A stretch of DNA of 64,000 nt from Oreohelix idahoensis (Eukaryota; Mollusca; Gastropoda; Stylommatophora; Oreohelicidae), in the NCBI GenBank assembly GCA_024509875.1, contig JAMPIV010019083.1, positions 124,001 through 188,000 on the forward strand. The letters are read 5' to 3'. How positions within the stretch are numbered: the stretch's first letter is position 1; each line of letters starts with the position of its first letter. Made by a program: the position numbers and the translations under genes. Shown here one piece after another: positions 24,369 through 34,441 of this stretch. The notes under the pieces were generated by a model, which ran no database searches, had not been told where the DNA came from, and saw nothing but the letters and a program-made list of their open reading frames with translations.

Positions 24369-24672
24369 GACCCCAAGATGCAGCAATAGTGAATGCAGTC
24401 AGCGACCCATAGCTGTACTGCTTGCATCAGGACCAGCGAACCAGAGCTGGTCAAGACCGCACTCCACCTCCACGTGGTGGTCCTGGAAACCGTCTGCAGC
24501 AGTGCAGTCTGGCTGAGCGAGTGCGGATCGCAATGGGAAGGCAAACCCGGTCCCTAAAATATGCCGTGCTGAAGTCGGATGTGTCGACCGAAAGGTGCAG
24601 ATAACACAGCTTAGGCGTAAACAGACACAACGCAACCACCGTCCTTTTCAGGGCGAACGAGGAAGAAGAAGA
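24369..24672 (+). repeat. Dispersed repeat family E, copy 1
   Basis: About 300 bp match 57275-57572 in the same orientation (AATGCAGTCAGCGACCC, GCGAACCAGAGCTG, CCACCTCCA-GTGGT-GTCCTGGAAAC, GTCGGATGTGTCG, CACAACGCAACCA). Both end in a GAA-rich run (GGAAGAAGAAG). It is GC-richer than its surroundings and has no conserved open frame. The size and simple A/G-rich 3' end suggest a SINE-like element. Confidence 0.65.
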
Positions 24673-24789
24673 AGAACACCTGCTTGTTTATCTATCAACG
24701 GTCTGTCTAAGGTCTCGTTTGATCTGTCAAGGATAATCCTATTTAATATTTTCTCTGGCATTGATAGTTGCATTATTCCACTGTAATAT

Positions 24790-25560
24790 TAGCACTCTAA
24801 TAAATCTTCATTCTTTGGTAACTTCTCTTTGTGTCCATTATATCTTCGTATTCTTCGTTATGTACTATGTCTGGTGAGTAGGCGATCATGTCACTCTACA
24901 ACTTCCTATCTACAGTACTATTTATCAGTTCTCTTGTAGACTTCTTTCTCATGCTATAATGTCAAATTGTCCAGTATTTTCTCTCTTTGTTGTCCTCTAA
25001 CTATTTGTCCTTCTATCTTTCCTGTTGCCACGATATACTCCTTCTCCTCATAACAGAAATTCTAATAAGGATTGCTTCCTTCTAACGTGAGGAATAAGCA
25101 CCCTTTGCGCATTGGCCTCTCTCAGACTTCCTCATTAGTCTTTGTTAGCGGTCCATAATATTTTTAACATTTTTCTGTAAAACCACATCAAGAGCTTTTC
25201 CTACTTGTTTACTAAATGTCCATGACTCACTTCCGTATAAGTGCAAAATGCTGGATGATTTTTATCTTTACTTTACTTTTGGCAGTTTTAAATGTTGTCG
25301 AAATTGCTTTCCAATCTACGAATGCTTTCTATGTTTCTTTGATAGCATTAGCAACTAACCTTCGCTTGCTTGCTGATATTCATGAGGACATCAGCTTTTA
25401 TACAGTGTTCAGTTTTTTCCTTTCTATTCCATTCTACCTTGTTTCGCATTGCACCAGGATGTCAATTTTATCGTGTCTCATTACTGCTGCTATGTATACA
25501 GTATTCTCTTGTGTGTGTGAGTGTGTGTGTTTGTGTATTTTTCTTCGTGTGCGAACATTG
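24790..25560 (-). mobile_element. Antisense LINE fragment, degenerate
   Basis: On the minus strand near 25140-25260 the translation reads LYGSESWTFSKQVGKALDVV-like, which is the YGSESW motif after the reverse transcriptase domain in RTE/CR1-type LINEs. The surrounding pyrimidine-rich DNA is probably the rest of the same decayed copy. The plus-strand ORF at 25216-25605 is a shadow. Boundaries are only approximate. Confidence 0.5.
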
Positions 25561-26438
25561 CCCGTGACAAATCAGGAGATTTTCCTACAAGAAAAAAATA
25601 AATAAATAAAAAAAGATTTAAGGCGACTCAGCAGCTCAAGACTCTTTTCGGTGATTTTCTCAAGACTTTCTCAAGACTGCGTCATTGAACTCCCGTAACA
25701 GAGAACCTTCCGTTTTTGATGGCCGATTTGACTTCTTTAAATTATTTGCTTTGGTTGACACCAGATAATGTTTTTGACGTTTTTTAAAAACGTTTTAGAG
25801 CATGGGCCTAGTCCCAACCCACCTTAGTCGCCTATTACGATTTACGTGTTATCGAACAGTGTTGCTATAGTTTGCAACACCACCTCGACGTAGCAGTTAA
25901 TTTTTAAATTTAAAAAAATGTTATACCAACTGTGCATCTTGTGTCTCTAGGATGTAATGGTTGAGAAGAGGAGGTCGGCATCCTATGTAATTGGGAAGGA
26001 AACGTCGATATGTCAACGGGACCTCGTCTGTTGTAGTGTACCAATGCAACAAACAGAATGGTGGAGATCGATTGCAGCCCATGTTCGATGTTGAAACGAC
26101 AGCTGAGGCAACTAGAGCGTACGTATGCCTAATATAGCATTAACATTGTCCACAATGACGTCACTGGTCATTTTACTACGTTCAAGTAACTTCAGTTAGT
26201 GTTATCTTCAATGGCGTGGATAATCCACCTGCTCCCCTCCCCTTCCACGGTTGAATAACCCGGGCCCTTCCCTATAGTTGTTATTGAAACTGCAACCGGG
26301 GCTTCCAGCAGCTTAGGGTCTGCGGGAGCCCTATCTACACCACAGATCAGCGTTGCCACTCTGAATTTTGAAGAAAGAAAACCCTAGATATCGGCGAAAG
26401 AGGCTATTTTGGCCGATTTTATGCTACTTTGGGCGAAA
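25561..26438. other. No feature recognised
   Basis: A/T-rich and mixed DNA without domain-bearing ORFs or a second copy that I could find in the window. Confidence 0.35.
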
Positions 26439-27300
26439 TCAGTGCCAGGAAAAGTATTACACAGAATCATCCTTGAGAGATGAAAAGATTCCATAGACAA
26501 GCAGCTGAGAGAAGAACAAGGAGGTTTTCGACAAAACAGATCCTGTACAGACCAGATAGCTACATTGAGAATAATAGTTGAACAAAGTCTGGAAAGGAAT
26601 TCACCGCTTTACATCGGATTTGTGGACTATGAAAAGGCATTTGACAGTGTAGACAGAGAATCACTCTCAAAACTGATGAGGCATTATGGAGTTCCCATGA
26701 AGATCATTAACTTAATAAGGAAGACCTATGAAGACATGACATACGGAGTTCTTCATGAAGGACAACTTACAGAACCGTTTAGGATGAGAACGGGAGTGAG
26801 ACAGGGATGCCTCTTGTCTCCATTTCTTTTCTTACTAGCAATAGATTGGGTTATGAAAACATCGACATCACACAACAGAAATGGAATCCAGTGGAATCTG
26901 ACTAAACAGCTCGATGATCTGGATTTTGCAGATGACTTGGCTGTTCTGTCCCGTGGCCATAGTCGGATGCAGGAGAGAATGAAAGTTCTCGGTAAGAGGT
27001 CACAACGGGAGGGCCTGAGAGTACACAGGGTAAAGACAGGAATTATGAGAATAGATGCAAGAAATGATAACAAGATTGAACTTGAAGAAACACCACTAAA
27101 GGATGTAGAATCGTACACATGTCTTGGTAGTGATATTGACAGGGTTGGAGGGACAGACAGTGATATCAAAGTAAGAATACAAAAAGCAAGAGGCGCTTTC
27201 ATTGCATTGGGAAACATATGGAGGTCAAGAAAAATCAAGTCCAAGACGAAAATAATAATCTTCAACTCAAATTTCAAGTCAGTCCTTGTCATAAGAGGTT
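26439..27300 (+). pseudogene. RTE-like LINE reverse transcriptase fragment
   Basis: The central reverse transcriptase domain of a second LINE family. The frame runs from about 26439 (GKVLHRIILER), through one in-frame TGA near 26481, to GGFRQNRSCTDQIATLR. The blocks VDYEKAFDSVDRESL (first Asp), RTGVRQGCLLSPFLFLLAID, LDDLDFADDLAVLS (catalytic Asp pair) and YTCLGSDIDRVGGTDSDIKVRI follow, then IWRSRKIKSKTKIIIFNSN. It stops abruptly where the family A repeat begins at 27305, which seems to have inserted just before the usual LLYG motif. Endonuclease and tail are absent. The motif set is that of RTE-type LINEs common in invertebrates. Confidence 0.88.
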
Positions 27301-27304
27301 TTGA

Positions 27305-27750
27305 TGTTACTAAAGTATGGGATATCCTGGACAAATAGGTGTATCAGATGATACCAGGATAGTGCCAGATAAGAGACTGGTCTTATAAGAAATACCCCCT
27401 TCTCTGAAAAGAGCAAGGGTGTATAGATATCAAAGTGGGGTCAAGCTATGTAAGTTCTCAGAGAAGATGATGTACTCTGAGTCCCTAACTGCTACCTCTT
27501 GAGATCCCACAAAGATTAAAGATTAACTGTGTTGTTTTATTTGGCAAATTGTCTAGGGTAATTTATTTAATATAACAGGTATTGATTTCAAATAGAACTT
27601 TAACTTTAATAAAATTATTAAGCAAGACTGTGTGAAAGTTTTATGTACAATTTAATTGTCCTGAACCTCAATCTTTTCAGGTCAGGAAAACTCAAAAGCA
27701 ATAAAATGATATTCACACATGAAAATAAATATATTGGAAAAACTGTTCCA
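27305..27750 (+). repeat. Dispersed repeat family A, copy 2
   Basis: Starts TGTTACTAAAGTATGG then GATATCCTGGACAAA, with the body words GATAGTGCCAGATAAGAGAC and GAAATACCCCCTTCTC shared with copies at 6176 and 60430. It is inserted in the LINE fragment that ends at about 27300. The right part merges into AT-rich DNA before the satellite array. Confidence 0.65.
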
Positions 27751-27894
27751 TGTTTGTATGAAATTAATATGAAACAAATATAAAGGTAAGTGATTGCGTC
27801 ATTAATAGGCTGAACTGCCCATGGAGGACTTCTGGTGTCGTGTATTGTGGTTCGCACTATTGACCTGCCATTGAAACATCATTTTTTGATGATG

Positions 27895-27985
27895 CGTAGA
27901 TGGCAGAGCGGATAGTGTGATTCGCTTGCATGGCTAGGCGGGGTTGTCGCACGGAAGGTCCAGTGTTCAAATCCTGGGTAAGCCA
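27895..27985 (+). promoter_or_regulatory. tRNA-like pol III promoter in satellite unit 1
   Basis: The A box TGGCAGAGCGG (27901-27911) and B box GTTCAAATCC (27965-27974) both fit the tRNA internal promoter consensus (TRGYNNANNNG and GWTCRANNC). They are about 55-65 bp apart, within the range used by TFIIIC. The T-arm pairing is weak and the acceptor stem does not close well, so this is a tRNA-derived promoter, as in SINEs, and not a functional tRNA. The same boxes recur in the other units with A boxes at 28381, 28862, 29341, 29823 and 39378. Confidence 0.75.
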
Positions 27986-28380
27986 CTCATGTCTGTTGTT
28001 TTTTCTGTTGTCTGGTGTTCTACTTCTTTATTTCCTGCGAGTGCCTGATAACATACCTTTATATTTGTTTCATATTAATTTCATATTAATTTACTGTTTA
28101 CAGGCCTCAGGTTTCCCTCCCTTATTTGTAATAAATGTTTGTACAATACCAAACCTACCCACTATCCTGTTCTCACTGTTCTAGTCTACTATCATTTACT
28201 GGACACAGTATTAAGGTCCTAAGGGTCTTGTGGATTCGGCCTATACTGCTTGATAGAAATACAACAGAAGTGATTGCGTCATTAATAGGCTGAACTGCCC
28301 ATGGAGGACTTCTGGTGTCGTGTATTGTGGTTCGCACTATTGACCTGCCATTGAAACATCATTTTTTGATGATGCGTAGA

Positions 28381-28455
28381 TGGCAGAGCGGATAGTGTGA
28401 TTCGCTTGCATGGCTAGGCGGGGGTTGTCGCACGGAAGGTCCAGTGTTCAAATCC
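28381..28455 (+). promoter_or_regulatory. tRNA-like pol III promoter in satellite unit 2
   Basis: A box at 28381 and B box near 28446-28455, same words as in unit 1, with one extra G between them. Confidence 0.72.
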
Positions 28456-28861
28456 TGGGTAAGCCACTCATGTCTGTTGTTTTTCTGTTGTCTGGTGTTC
28501 TACTTCTTTATTTCCTGCGAGTGCCTGATAACATACCTTTATATTTGTTTCATATTAATTTCATATTAATTTACTGTTTGCAGGCCTCAGGTTTCCCTCC
28601 CTTATTTGTAATAAATGTTTGTACAATACCAAACCTACCCACTATCCTGTTCTCACTGTTCTAGTCTACTATCATTTACTGGACACAGTATTAAGGTCCT
28701 AAGGGTCTTGTTGGATTCGGCCTATACTGCTTGATAGAAATACAACAGAAGTGATTGCGTCATTAATAGGCTGAACTGCCCATGGAGGACTTCTGGTGTC
28801 GTGTATTGTGGTTCGCACTATTGACCTGCCATTGAAACATCATTTTTTGATGATGCGTAGA

Positions 28862-28935
28862 TGGCAGAGCGGATAGTGTAATTCGCTTGCATGGCTAGGC
28901 GGGGTTGTCGCACGGAAGGTCCAGTGTTCAAATCC
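28862..28935 (+). promoter_or_regulatory. tRNA-like pol III promoter in satellite unit 3
   Basis: A box at 28862 and B box near 28926-28935. Downstream of the A box this unit has GTGTAATTCG where the others have GTGTGATTCG. Confidence 0.72.
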
Positions 28936-29340
28936 TGGGTAAGCCACTCATGTCTGTTGTTTTTCTGTTGTCTGGTGTTCTACTTCTTTATTTCCTGCGA
29001 GTGCCTGATAACATACCTTTATATTTGTTTCATATTAATTTCATATTAATTTACTGTTTACAGGCCTCAGGTTTCCTTCCCTTATTTGTAATAAATGTTT
29101 GTACAATACCAAACCTACCCACTATCCTGTTCTCACTGTTCTAGTCTACTATCATTTACTGGACACAGTATTAAGGTCCTAAGGGTCTTGTTGGATTCGG
29201 CCTATACTGCTTGATAGAAATACAACAGAAGTGATTGCGTCATTAATAGGCTGAACTGCCCATGGAGGACTTCTGGTGTCGTGTATTGTGTTCGCACTAT
29301 TGACCTGCCATTGAAACATCATTTTTTGATGATGCGTAGA

Positions 29341-29414
29341 TGGCAGAGCGGATAGTGTGATTCGCTTGCATGGCTAGGCGGGGTTGTCGCACGGAAGGTC
29401 CAGTGTTCAAATCC
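29341..29414 (+). promoter_or_regulatory. tRNA-like pol III promoter in satellite unit 4
   Basis: A box at 29341 and B box near 29405-29414, identical words to unit 1. Confidence 0.72.
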
Positions 29415-29822
29415 TGGGTAAGCCACTCATGTCTGTTGTTTTTCTGTTGTCTGGTGTTCTACTTCTTTATTTCCTGCGAGTGCCTGATAACATACCTTTA
29501 TATTTGTTTCATATTAATTTCATATTAATTTACTGTTTACAGGCCTCAGGTTTCCCTCCCTTATTTGTAATAAATGTTTGTACAATACCAAACCTACCCA
29601 CTATCCTGTTCTCACTGTTCTAGTCTACTATCATTTACTGGACACAGTATTAAGGTCCTAAGGGTCTTGTTGGATTCGGCCTATACTGCTTGATAGAAAT
29701 ACAACAGAAGTGATTGCGTCATTAATAGGCTGAACTGCCCATGGAGGACTTCTGGTGTCGTGTATTGTGGTTCGCACTATTGACCTGCCATTGAAACATC
29801 ATTTTTTTTGATGATGCGTAGA

Positions 29823-29896
29823 TGGCAGAGCGGATAGTGTGATTCGCTTGCATGGCTAGGCGGGGTTGTCGCACGGAAGGTCCAGTGTTCAAATCC
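29823..29896 (+). promoter_or_regulatory. tRNA-like pol III promoter in satellite unit 5
   Basis: A box at 29823 and B box near 29887-29896. This is the unit interrupted further downstream by the LTR element. Confidence 0.72.
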
Positions 29897-30083
29897 TGGG
29901 TAAGCCACTCATGTCTGTTGTTTTTCTGTTGTCTGGTGTTCTACTTCTTTATTTCCTGCGAGTGCCTGATAACATACCTTTATATTTGTTTCATATTAAT
30001 TTCATATTAATTTACTGTTTACAGGCCTCAGGTTTCCCTCCCTTATTTGTAATAAATGTTTGTACAATACCAAACCTACCCAC

Positions 30084-32345
30084 TGTAGTGAAATTGACAG
30101 AGATACAACGGTAAAATACCTCCAAAGATAACATGTAAGGATAAAAACATAATGCGTAGGCTGCTGATAGTACATGATCGCCCAGACCGCGGGTCATCAC
30201 CCTCCATAAAAATTGACTTGCTAGACAGGAGGGGAACGGCGGATAAAAAGGAAAAAATATGACTGGAAAGATTGCGTGAGACTAGAAAGGCTAAGGAGAC
30301 GCAATTGGGGGGGAAACGGAGAAAAGTCACGTTTCCCAAGTTGACATAAAGTAAGGAACTCGACAGAAGGGACCTTGGATATGTTACGCCACAGTCATTT
30401 ATTGGTCGCTTTTGCGATACCAAGCCTTTGATTTGAATTCAGCGGCAGACCGCAGATGTTTGGAATATTACAAAAATTAAAAAGTAACTTTTTCGTAATA
30501 TTAATGTTAGGAATATAAAAATTAGCTGGCCGGATGGCCCATTCTGAGCAGTGAACTAATATGTTCTTAATTTTACAGACGGATAGATAATATTGAAGAT
30601 AATGACAAAAGACAGTGTTGTTCACATCAGCGACAGACTGTATGGAATAAAAAGTGTCGCTATTTGCACAAAAAAACACGACCTTGAGACGCAGGTGTTC
30701 AAATCTACTTAGTAGGGAAGCGAAGGGACATTGGTGGGAGCTGTGTCTAAATATAACTTTTAACGACAAAATTTTGGAGGGGAGAGAAAGGTTGGTTCAA
30801 AAATCAAGTACGTTTTTGAAAAAAACAAGTAGAGACGGACAGACTAACAGATAAACATCCATACTTGACTGAAGCATGACTGAAATGACTTTAGGGTAGG
30901 AAATTTGAATTTGAAATAAACCTAGGCAGTGATTGGCCACAGACAATCATTTTATCGGCGCTCAGACGCGCAAGTGGGGCCATTCCTCAATAGTTGTTCG
31001 ATGATAGACACAGTATTTTAAAGTGTGGTGATTTCCAAATGAAAGAAAGTGAAATAAGTTCAGGGACGCCATACTATAGCCAGCAGCTCAGCTGAGTTTT
31101 GCTAGCATTTCTGTGTTCTTTATTCATAATCTGGTAAGATTGAAATTATTTCTTTGTATATTTTGAATATTGTTTAATGTTCGAGTGATTTGATACTGCC
31201 ATATCATAATCTAGCCTTACAAACAAGTAGGGATTTGCTCTAGACCCCCCGCCCAAGTCAGGGTCTAGGGACCAACAATATACATAAACTCCAGCAAGGG
31301 TTAGGAAAGACAGATCAAGTGTTGAGAATAATGAAACATATTACCTATCCACTTTTAGGGAAGGAAACTAATAAATATTTTTCAGAATCTATAGTCTGGG
31401 AGGACCTATCTGATGTAAAACCACCATGGTAAATGTGCTGTTTGGTCAGAGAGATCTGACCTGTCTGTATGATGTGGTTGTTGTGTCCGTGTTGTGTCCA
31501 GACGTGGGTAGAGAATAGAATTTTGACACATAGCCAATACTTTGATTGCAGAGCTGTGAGTTTCAGTTGTCAACAAGGCGGTGTCCATTCAGTTGGTGAT
31601 TTTACTCGAGTGTATCTGTGCAGTACGTTGTGACAGAGACCACTATTATTGCCCGCCAGCACGGAGAGGTGGGACCACCAGATTTCAGCACCAGAGCTAC
31701 ATATGCAAGTTGAGTGAGCCTCTGGTCTGCTGGAAGTTCACCAACGCCTTTTAGTTACTAATACCCCATAAAATTCCTGTAATTTACTGGACACTGTGTA
31801 GTCAATATAGACAGGTGTGATGAGGCCACCCCAACAGCACAAGCATTAACTATCCTCCCAAGTAGATGACTACTAGAACATTTTAATAAAACTAACTAGT
31901 CTAGTACTTATATATGTACACTCTTGCATTTATTATGTAACATTCCATGCATTTCTTTCATAATTTTTAAATCCTTTTTTTTAAAAAAAAAAAGTTCTGG
32001 TCAACATAAAACTTGATCCAGAACAAATAAATGTAATATAATTCTATCAAAAATTTTACACTCTTGAGTTAGTTCAGTGTATTATAATATTTGTTAAATA
32101 TTATTAGTCTGCTTAAATATCTGTGGGTGTATCCATAACTATCACACCACATTACATATCATTACCCTAGACATTTTACATAGCTACATTCATTAAGAAA
32201 AAAAATTGAGTGTGAGGTCGTAGTGGTAGCAAGAAAGGCCTTCTGACAATTCACAACTACATTTTATCTCAGGAGCCTTCACAGCTGGCCTCATACATTA
32301 CATTTAGTAATATCACCATCATACAATACCATCAAACCCACTACA
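30084..32345 (+). repeat. 5' LTR (2262 bp)
   Basis: Begins TGTAGTG and ends CACTACA, a perfect 7-bp inverted pair with the canonical TG...CA ends. It matches 36878-39153 almost base for base. Differences include poly(A) lengths near 30670 and 30820, a 3-bp GGG difference near 30304, and single substitutions in the second half. Promoter and poly(A) signals should lie inside, but I cannot place the transcription start from sequence alone. The minus-strand ORFs within it also occur in the 3' LTR and are not supported as genes. At over 2 kb it is long for a gypsy LTR. Confidence 0.95.
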
Positions 32346-32350
32346 TACAT

Positions 32351-32368
32351 TGGGGTCTTGTCCAGGGA
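32351..32368 (+). promoter_or_regulatory. Primer-binding site, tRNA-Pro-like
   Basis: TGGGGTCTTGTCCAGGGA starts five bases after the 5' LTR. It begins with TGG, complementary to a tRNA CCA end, and resembles the proline tRNA primer site seen in many retroelements (TGGGGGCTCGTCCGGG) with a few differences. The tRNA identity is inferred; the position and the TGG start are seen directly. Confidence 0.75.
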
Positions 32369-32422
32369 TAATTAGCCCAACAGTAATATTAGGATCTCCT
32401 GGTTGGAGAAATAAAATTAGGG

Positions 32423-32423
<1 letters not shown>

Positions 32424-32451
<28 letters not shown>
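32424..32451. repeat. Poly(A) run in the leader
   Basis: A long A homopolymer lies between the primer-binding site and gag in the untranslated leader. Its length may be unreliable in the assembly. Confidence 0.85.
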
Positions 32452-32453
<2 letters not shown>

Positions 32454-32633
32454 TGAAATTCCCTTTAAAATTAAAAGTGTCCCTGCAGATAAAAGTTGGT
32501 GAATCTTCACAGCCAGTGATAATTAATTAGTTAACTGGTTAGTTAGAATTAGTTAGACTATAGTCATAAGAAGTACTTAGTGTATTTACTGGTTAGAGAT
32601 TTAGCTTGTATATTATTATATTGTCTGAAAAGT

Positions 32634-32924
32634 ATGGCGGAGCTAGCAAAATTCCGATCAGCTGCTGTGCTGACCGCAAAGGAGATGGGAATGGATGGTC
32701 AGATTTTAATTCAATATGTAACGGCTGAATGTGATAAATATATTGAAAGGGAAGATAGAAAGGTAGCTGAAGAGAAGAGGTTACAAATTGAGGCTGATAG
32801 AGAAATTAAGAGGCTGCAGATTGAGGCAGAAGAAAAACGACAGCAAAGGGAGGCAGAAGAAAAACGACAGCAAGGGAGGCAGAAGAAAAACGACAGCAAA
32901 GGGAGGCAGAAGAAAAAAGGTTGA
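32634..32924 (+). pseudogene. Gag N-terminal part, frameshifted
   Basis: Start at the ATG at 32634 (MAELAKFRS). After about 45 residues comes a highly charged Glu/Lys/Arg/Gln stretch with the short repeat REAEEKRQQ, likely a coiled coil. In the second copy of that repeat one A is missing (CAAGGG near 32871-32876 where the neighbouring copies have CAAAGGG). This shifts the frame and leads to a stop at 32924. The rest of Gag continues in the frame of the next feature. The deletion would prevent a full Gag unless a ribosome slips there. Confidence 0.8.
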
Positions 32925-34441
32925 CTGCCGAAAGGGAGGCAGAAGATAGAAGGTTGCAAAGGGAGCACGAATTACGACTAAGGGAGCTGGAATTACAAGG
33001 CCCGGCTCCTGAAAATGGTGCCAGCCCTTTTGCCTCAGATGCTACGCCCAGTCTGGGAGCCTCAAACTCAGCTATGGGGTTTCATTTAGACCATTTTGTT
33101 GAAAAAGACGATGACATAGAGGGGTACCTAGGACGTTTTGAGTTATTAGCTACTACATATGGGTTAGAGAGAGAGAGGTGGAGTTTAAAGCTATCACAGG
33201 GATTGAGAGATACTTCTTATGAAGTATTTGCCAAAATGAACAGGGAAGACCAAGACAATTATGACATGTTAAAGCAGGCTTTGTTATTAAGGTACGAGAA
33301 GAATGGTGAATTTTATCGTAAGAAATTTAGAAATGCCAAACTGTTGTCTGGGGAGACATACCACCAATTCTCTGCTAGACTAGAAACCTATTTGGAGAAA
33401 TGGACGGCTCTGGGGAAGACCCAAGATCTTAAAGAAATGATCATGATTGAGCAATTGAGAGAGTCCATGGCTCCAGACATGAGAAAATTTCTCATGGAAC
33501 AAGGTGCAGAGAAGTTGGGGGAAATTTTAAATGTTGCTGAGAGGTATCAGGCAGCTCAGGCAGAGGTAAGTGGTGCTAAAAAGAAGCACATAGACAATTT
33601 TAAAGCTCCACAGCAATTTAATAAATTTGATAATAGAGAGCAGGGAAATAAAGGTAGGACAAACTTTGAGCGGCCAAGAAATGACTATCGCGACAGAAAC
33701 TCACAGTTCAATGACCAAAAGTTCAATGAAAGAAAACCGTTGAACCAAGGAAAAAGATGGTGTAAATGGTGCAAGAAGGATAACCATAACACCGAATTTT
33801 GTAGAAGGAAACCTTCAAACATTGCTGCAATGAAGTCGGGGACGCGAAGATTAAAGGTTAATCCTAATGGACAACAGGAACCTTATCACCCCCCAGTTTG
33901 TGAGGATGTTATTTGTAATGGGGTCACCATAAGGTGCCTTTATGATACAGGTTTGGATTATGATTCAGTTGTGAAGTCTAGCCTAGTGGACCCAAGTCAG
34001 TATACCACAGAAACAGTGGAAATACAAGGGGCGACTAAGGACATACCACTCATGACACTTCCCATCGCAAGGATAACGGTGAAAACTCGCTATGTGGAGG
34101 GAGAAATCAGAGCAGCAGTGATAGATGAACCAATCTACCCTCTGATATTGGGGTGTAGATACGTCTTCTTGGGGAATCCCGAGAAACCTGTGATCATGGC
34201 GACAGTGCAGACCAGGTCACAGAAGAAGGAGGAAGAAGGTGAACCTATAAATGCTCATCCAGAGGAGATGAGGAAGGCGCAGGCTGAGGATAGGACACTC
34301 AAGCCCTGTTTTAAAAAAATTGCCCAAATGCCACACACCTCCGAGCAAGGGGGAATATTTCATGAAGAACAAACTCTTATACAGGAAGGCCGGAACTGGA
34401 ACAAATGGTCACAACCAGCTGGTTCTTCCCACTTCATATAG
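32921..34441 (+). CDS. Gag capsid, zinc knuckle and retropepsin
   Basis: The main Gag-protease frame. It starts inside the coiled-coil region (REAEDRRLQREHELRLRELEL), then a capsid-like helical domain (about residues 50-210, with YLGRFELLATTYGLERERW and the FSARLETYLEKW region), as in gypsy Gag proteins that assemble the particle. A CCHC zinc knuckle, CKWCKKDNHNTEFC, lies at about residues 281-294 and would bind RNA. The aspartic protease has its DTG at about 342-344 and the closing ILG at 409-411; it would cleave the polyprotein. The Met at 32921 is probably not the natural start: the frame belongs to the ORF beginning at 32634. The end (34441) is reached after sliding out of frame with integrase at a G run near 34349-34353. 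Confidence 0.88.
   Translation: MTAEREAEDRRLQREHELRLRELELQGPAPENGASPFASDATPSLGASNSAMGFHLDHFVEKDDDIEGYLGRFELLATTYGLERERWSLKLSQGLRDTSYEVFAKMNREDQDNYDMLKQALLLRYEKNGEFYRKKFRNAKLLSGETYHQFSARLETYLEKWTALGKTQDLKEMIMIEQLRESMAPDMRKFLMEQGAEKLGEILNVAERYQAAQAEVSGAKKKHIDNFKAPQQFNKFDNREQGNKGRTNFERPRNDYRDRNSQFNDQKFNERKPLNQGKRWCKWCKKDNHNTEFCRRKPSNIAAMKSGTRRLKVNPNGQQEPYHPPVCEDVICNGVTIRCLYDTGLDYDSVVKSSLVDPSQYTTETVEIQGATKDIPLMTLPIARITVKTRYVEGEIRAAVIDEPIYPLILGCRYVFLGNPEKPVIMATVQTRSQKKEEEGEPINAHPEEMRKAQAEDRTLKPCFKKIAQMPHTSEQGGIFHEEQTLIQEGRNWNKWSQPAGSSHFI

Larger units (their letters stand above)
27791..30083 (+). repeat. Tandem satellite array, about 480-bp units (left part)
   Basis: Four full units and most of a fifth start at 27791, 28271, 28752, 29232 and 29711 (TGATTGCGTCATTAATAGGC each time), giving periods of 479-481 bp. 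Units differ only by single bases and short indels, so they were homogenised or amplified recently. Each unit holds a CATCA-T6-TGATG hairpin, a tRNA-like polymerase III promoter and a roughly 350-bp AT-rich body. The fifth unit is cut at 30083 by the LTR retrotransposon and resumes at 39154. The repeated 79-84-residue ORF in each unit is not supported as a gene. Confidence 0.95.

Noticed and set aside
27895..27985. A functional tRNA gene in each satellite unit
   Set aside because: A and B boxes fit, but the acceptor stem and T arm do not pair well, so only a tRNA-like promoter is claimed.
27930..30114. A repeated 79-84-residue hydrophobic ORF in each satellite unit as a multicopy small gene
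   Set aside because: Units are nearly identical, so conservation says nothing about coding; the start varies with single-base indels, and no motif is present.
30012..31588. Minus-strand ORFs in the LTR as an antisense gene
   Set aside because: They occur in both LTRs only because the LTRs are copies; indels in homopolymers change them, and no domain is recognised.
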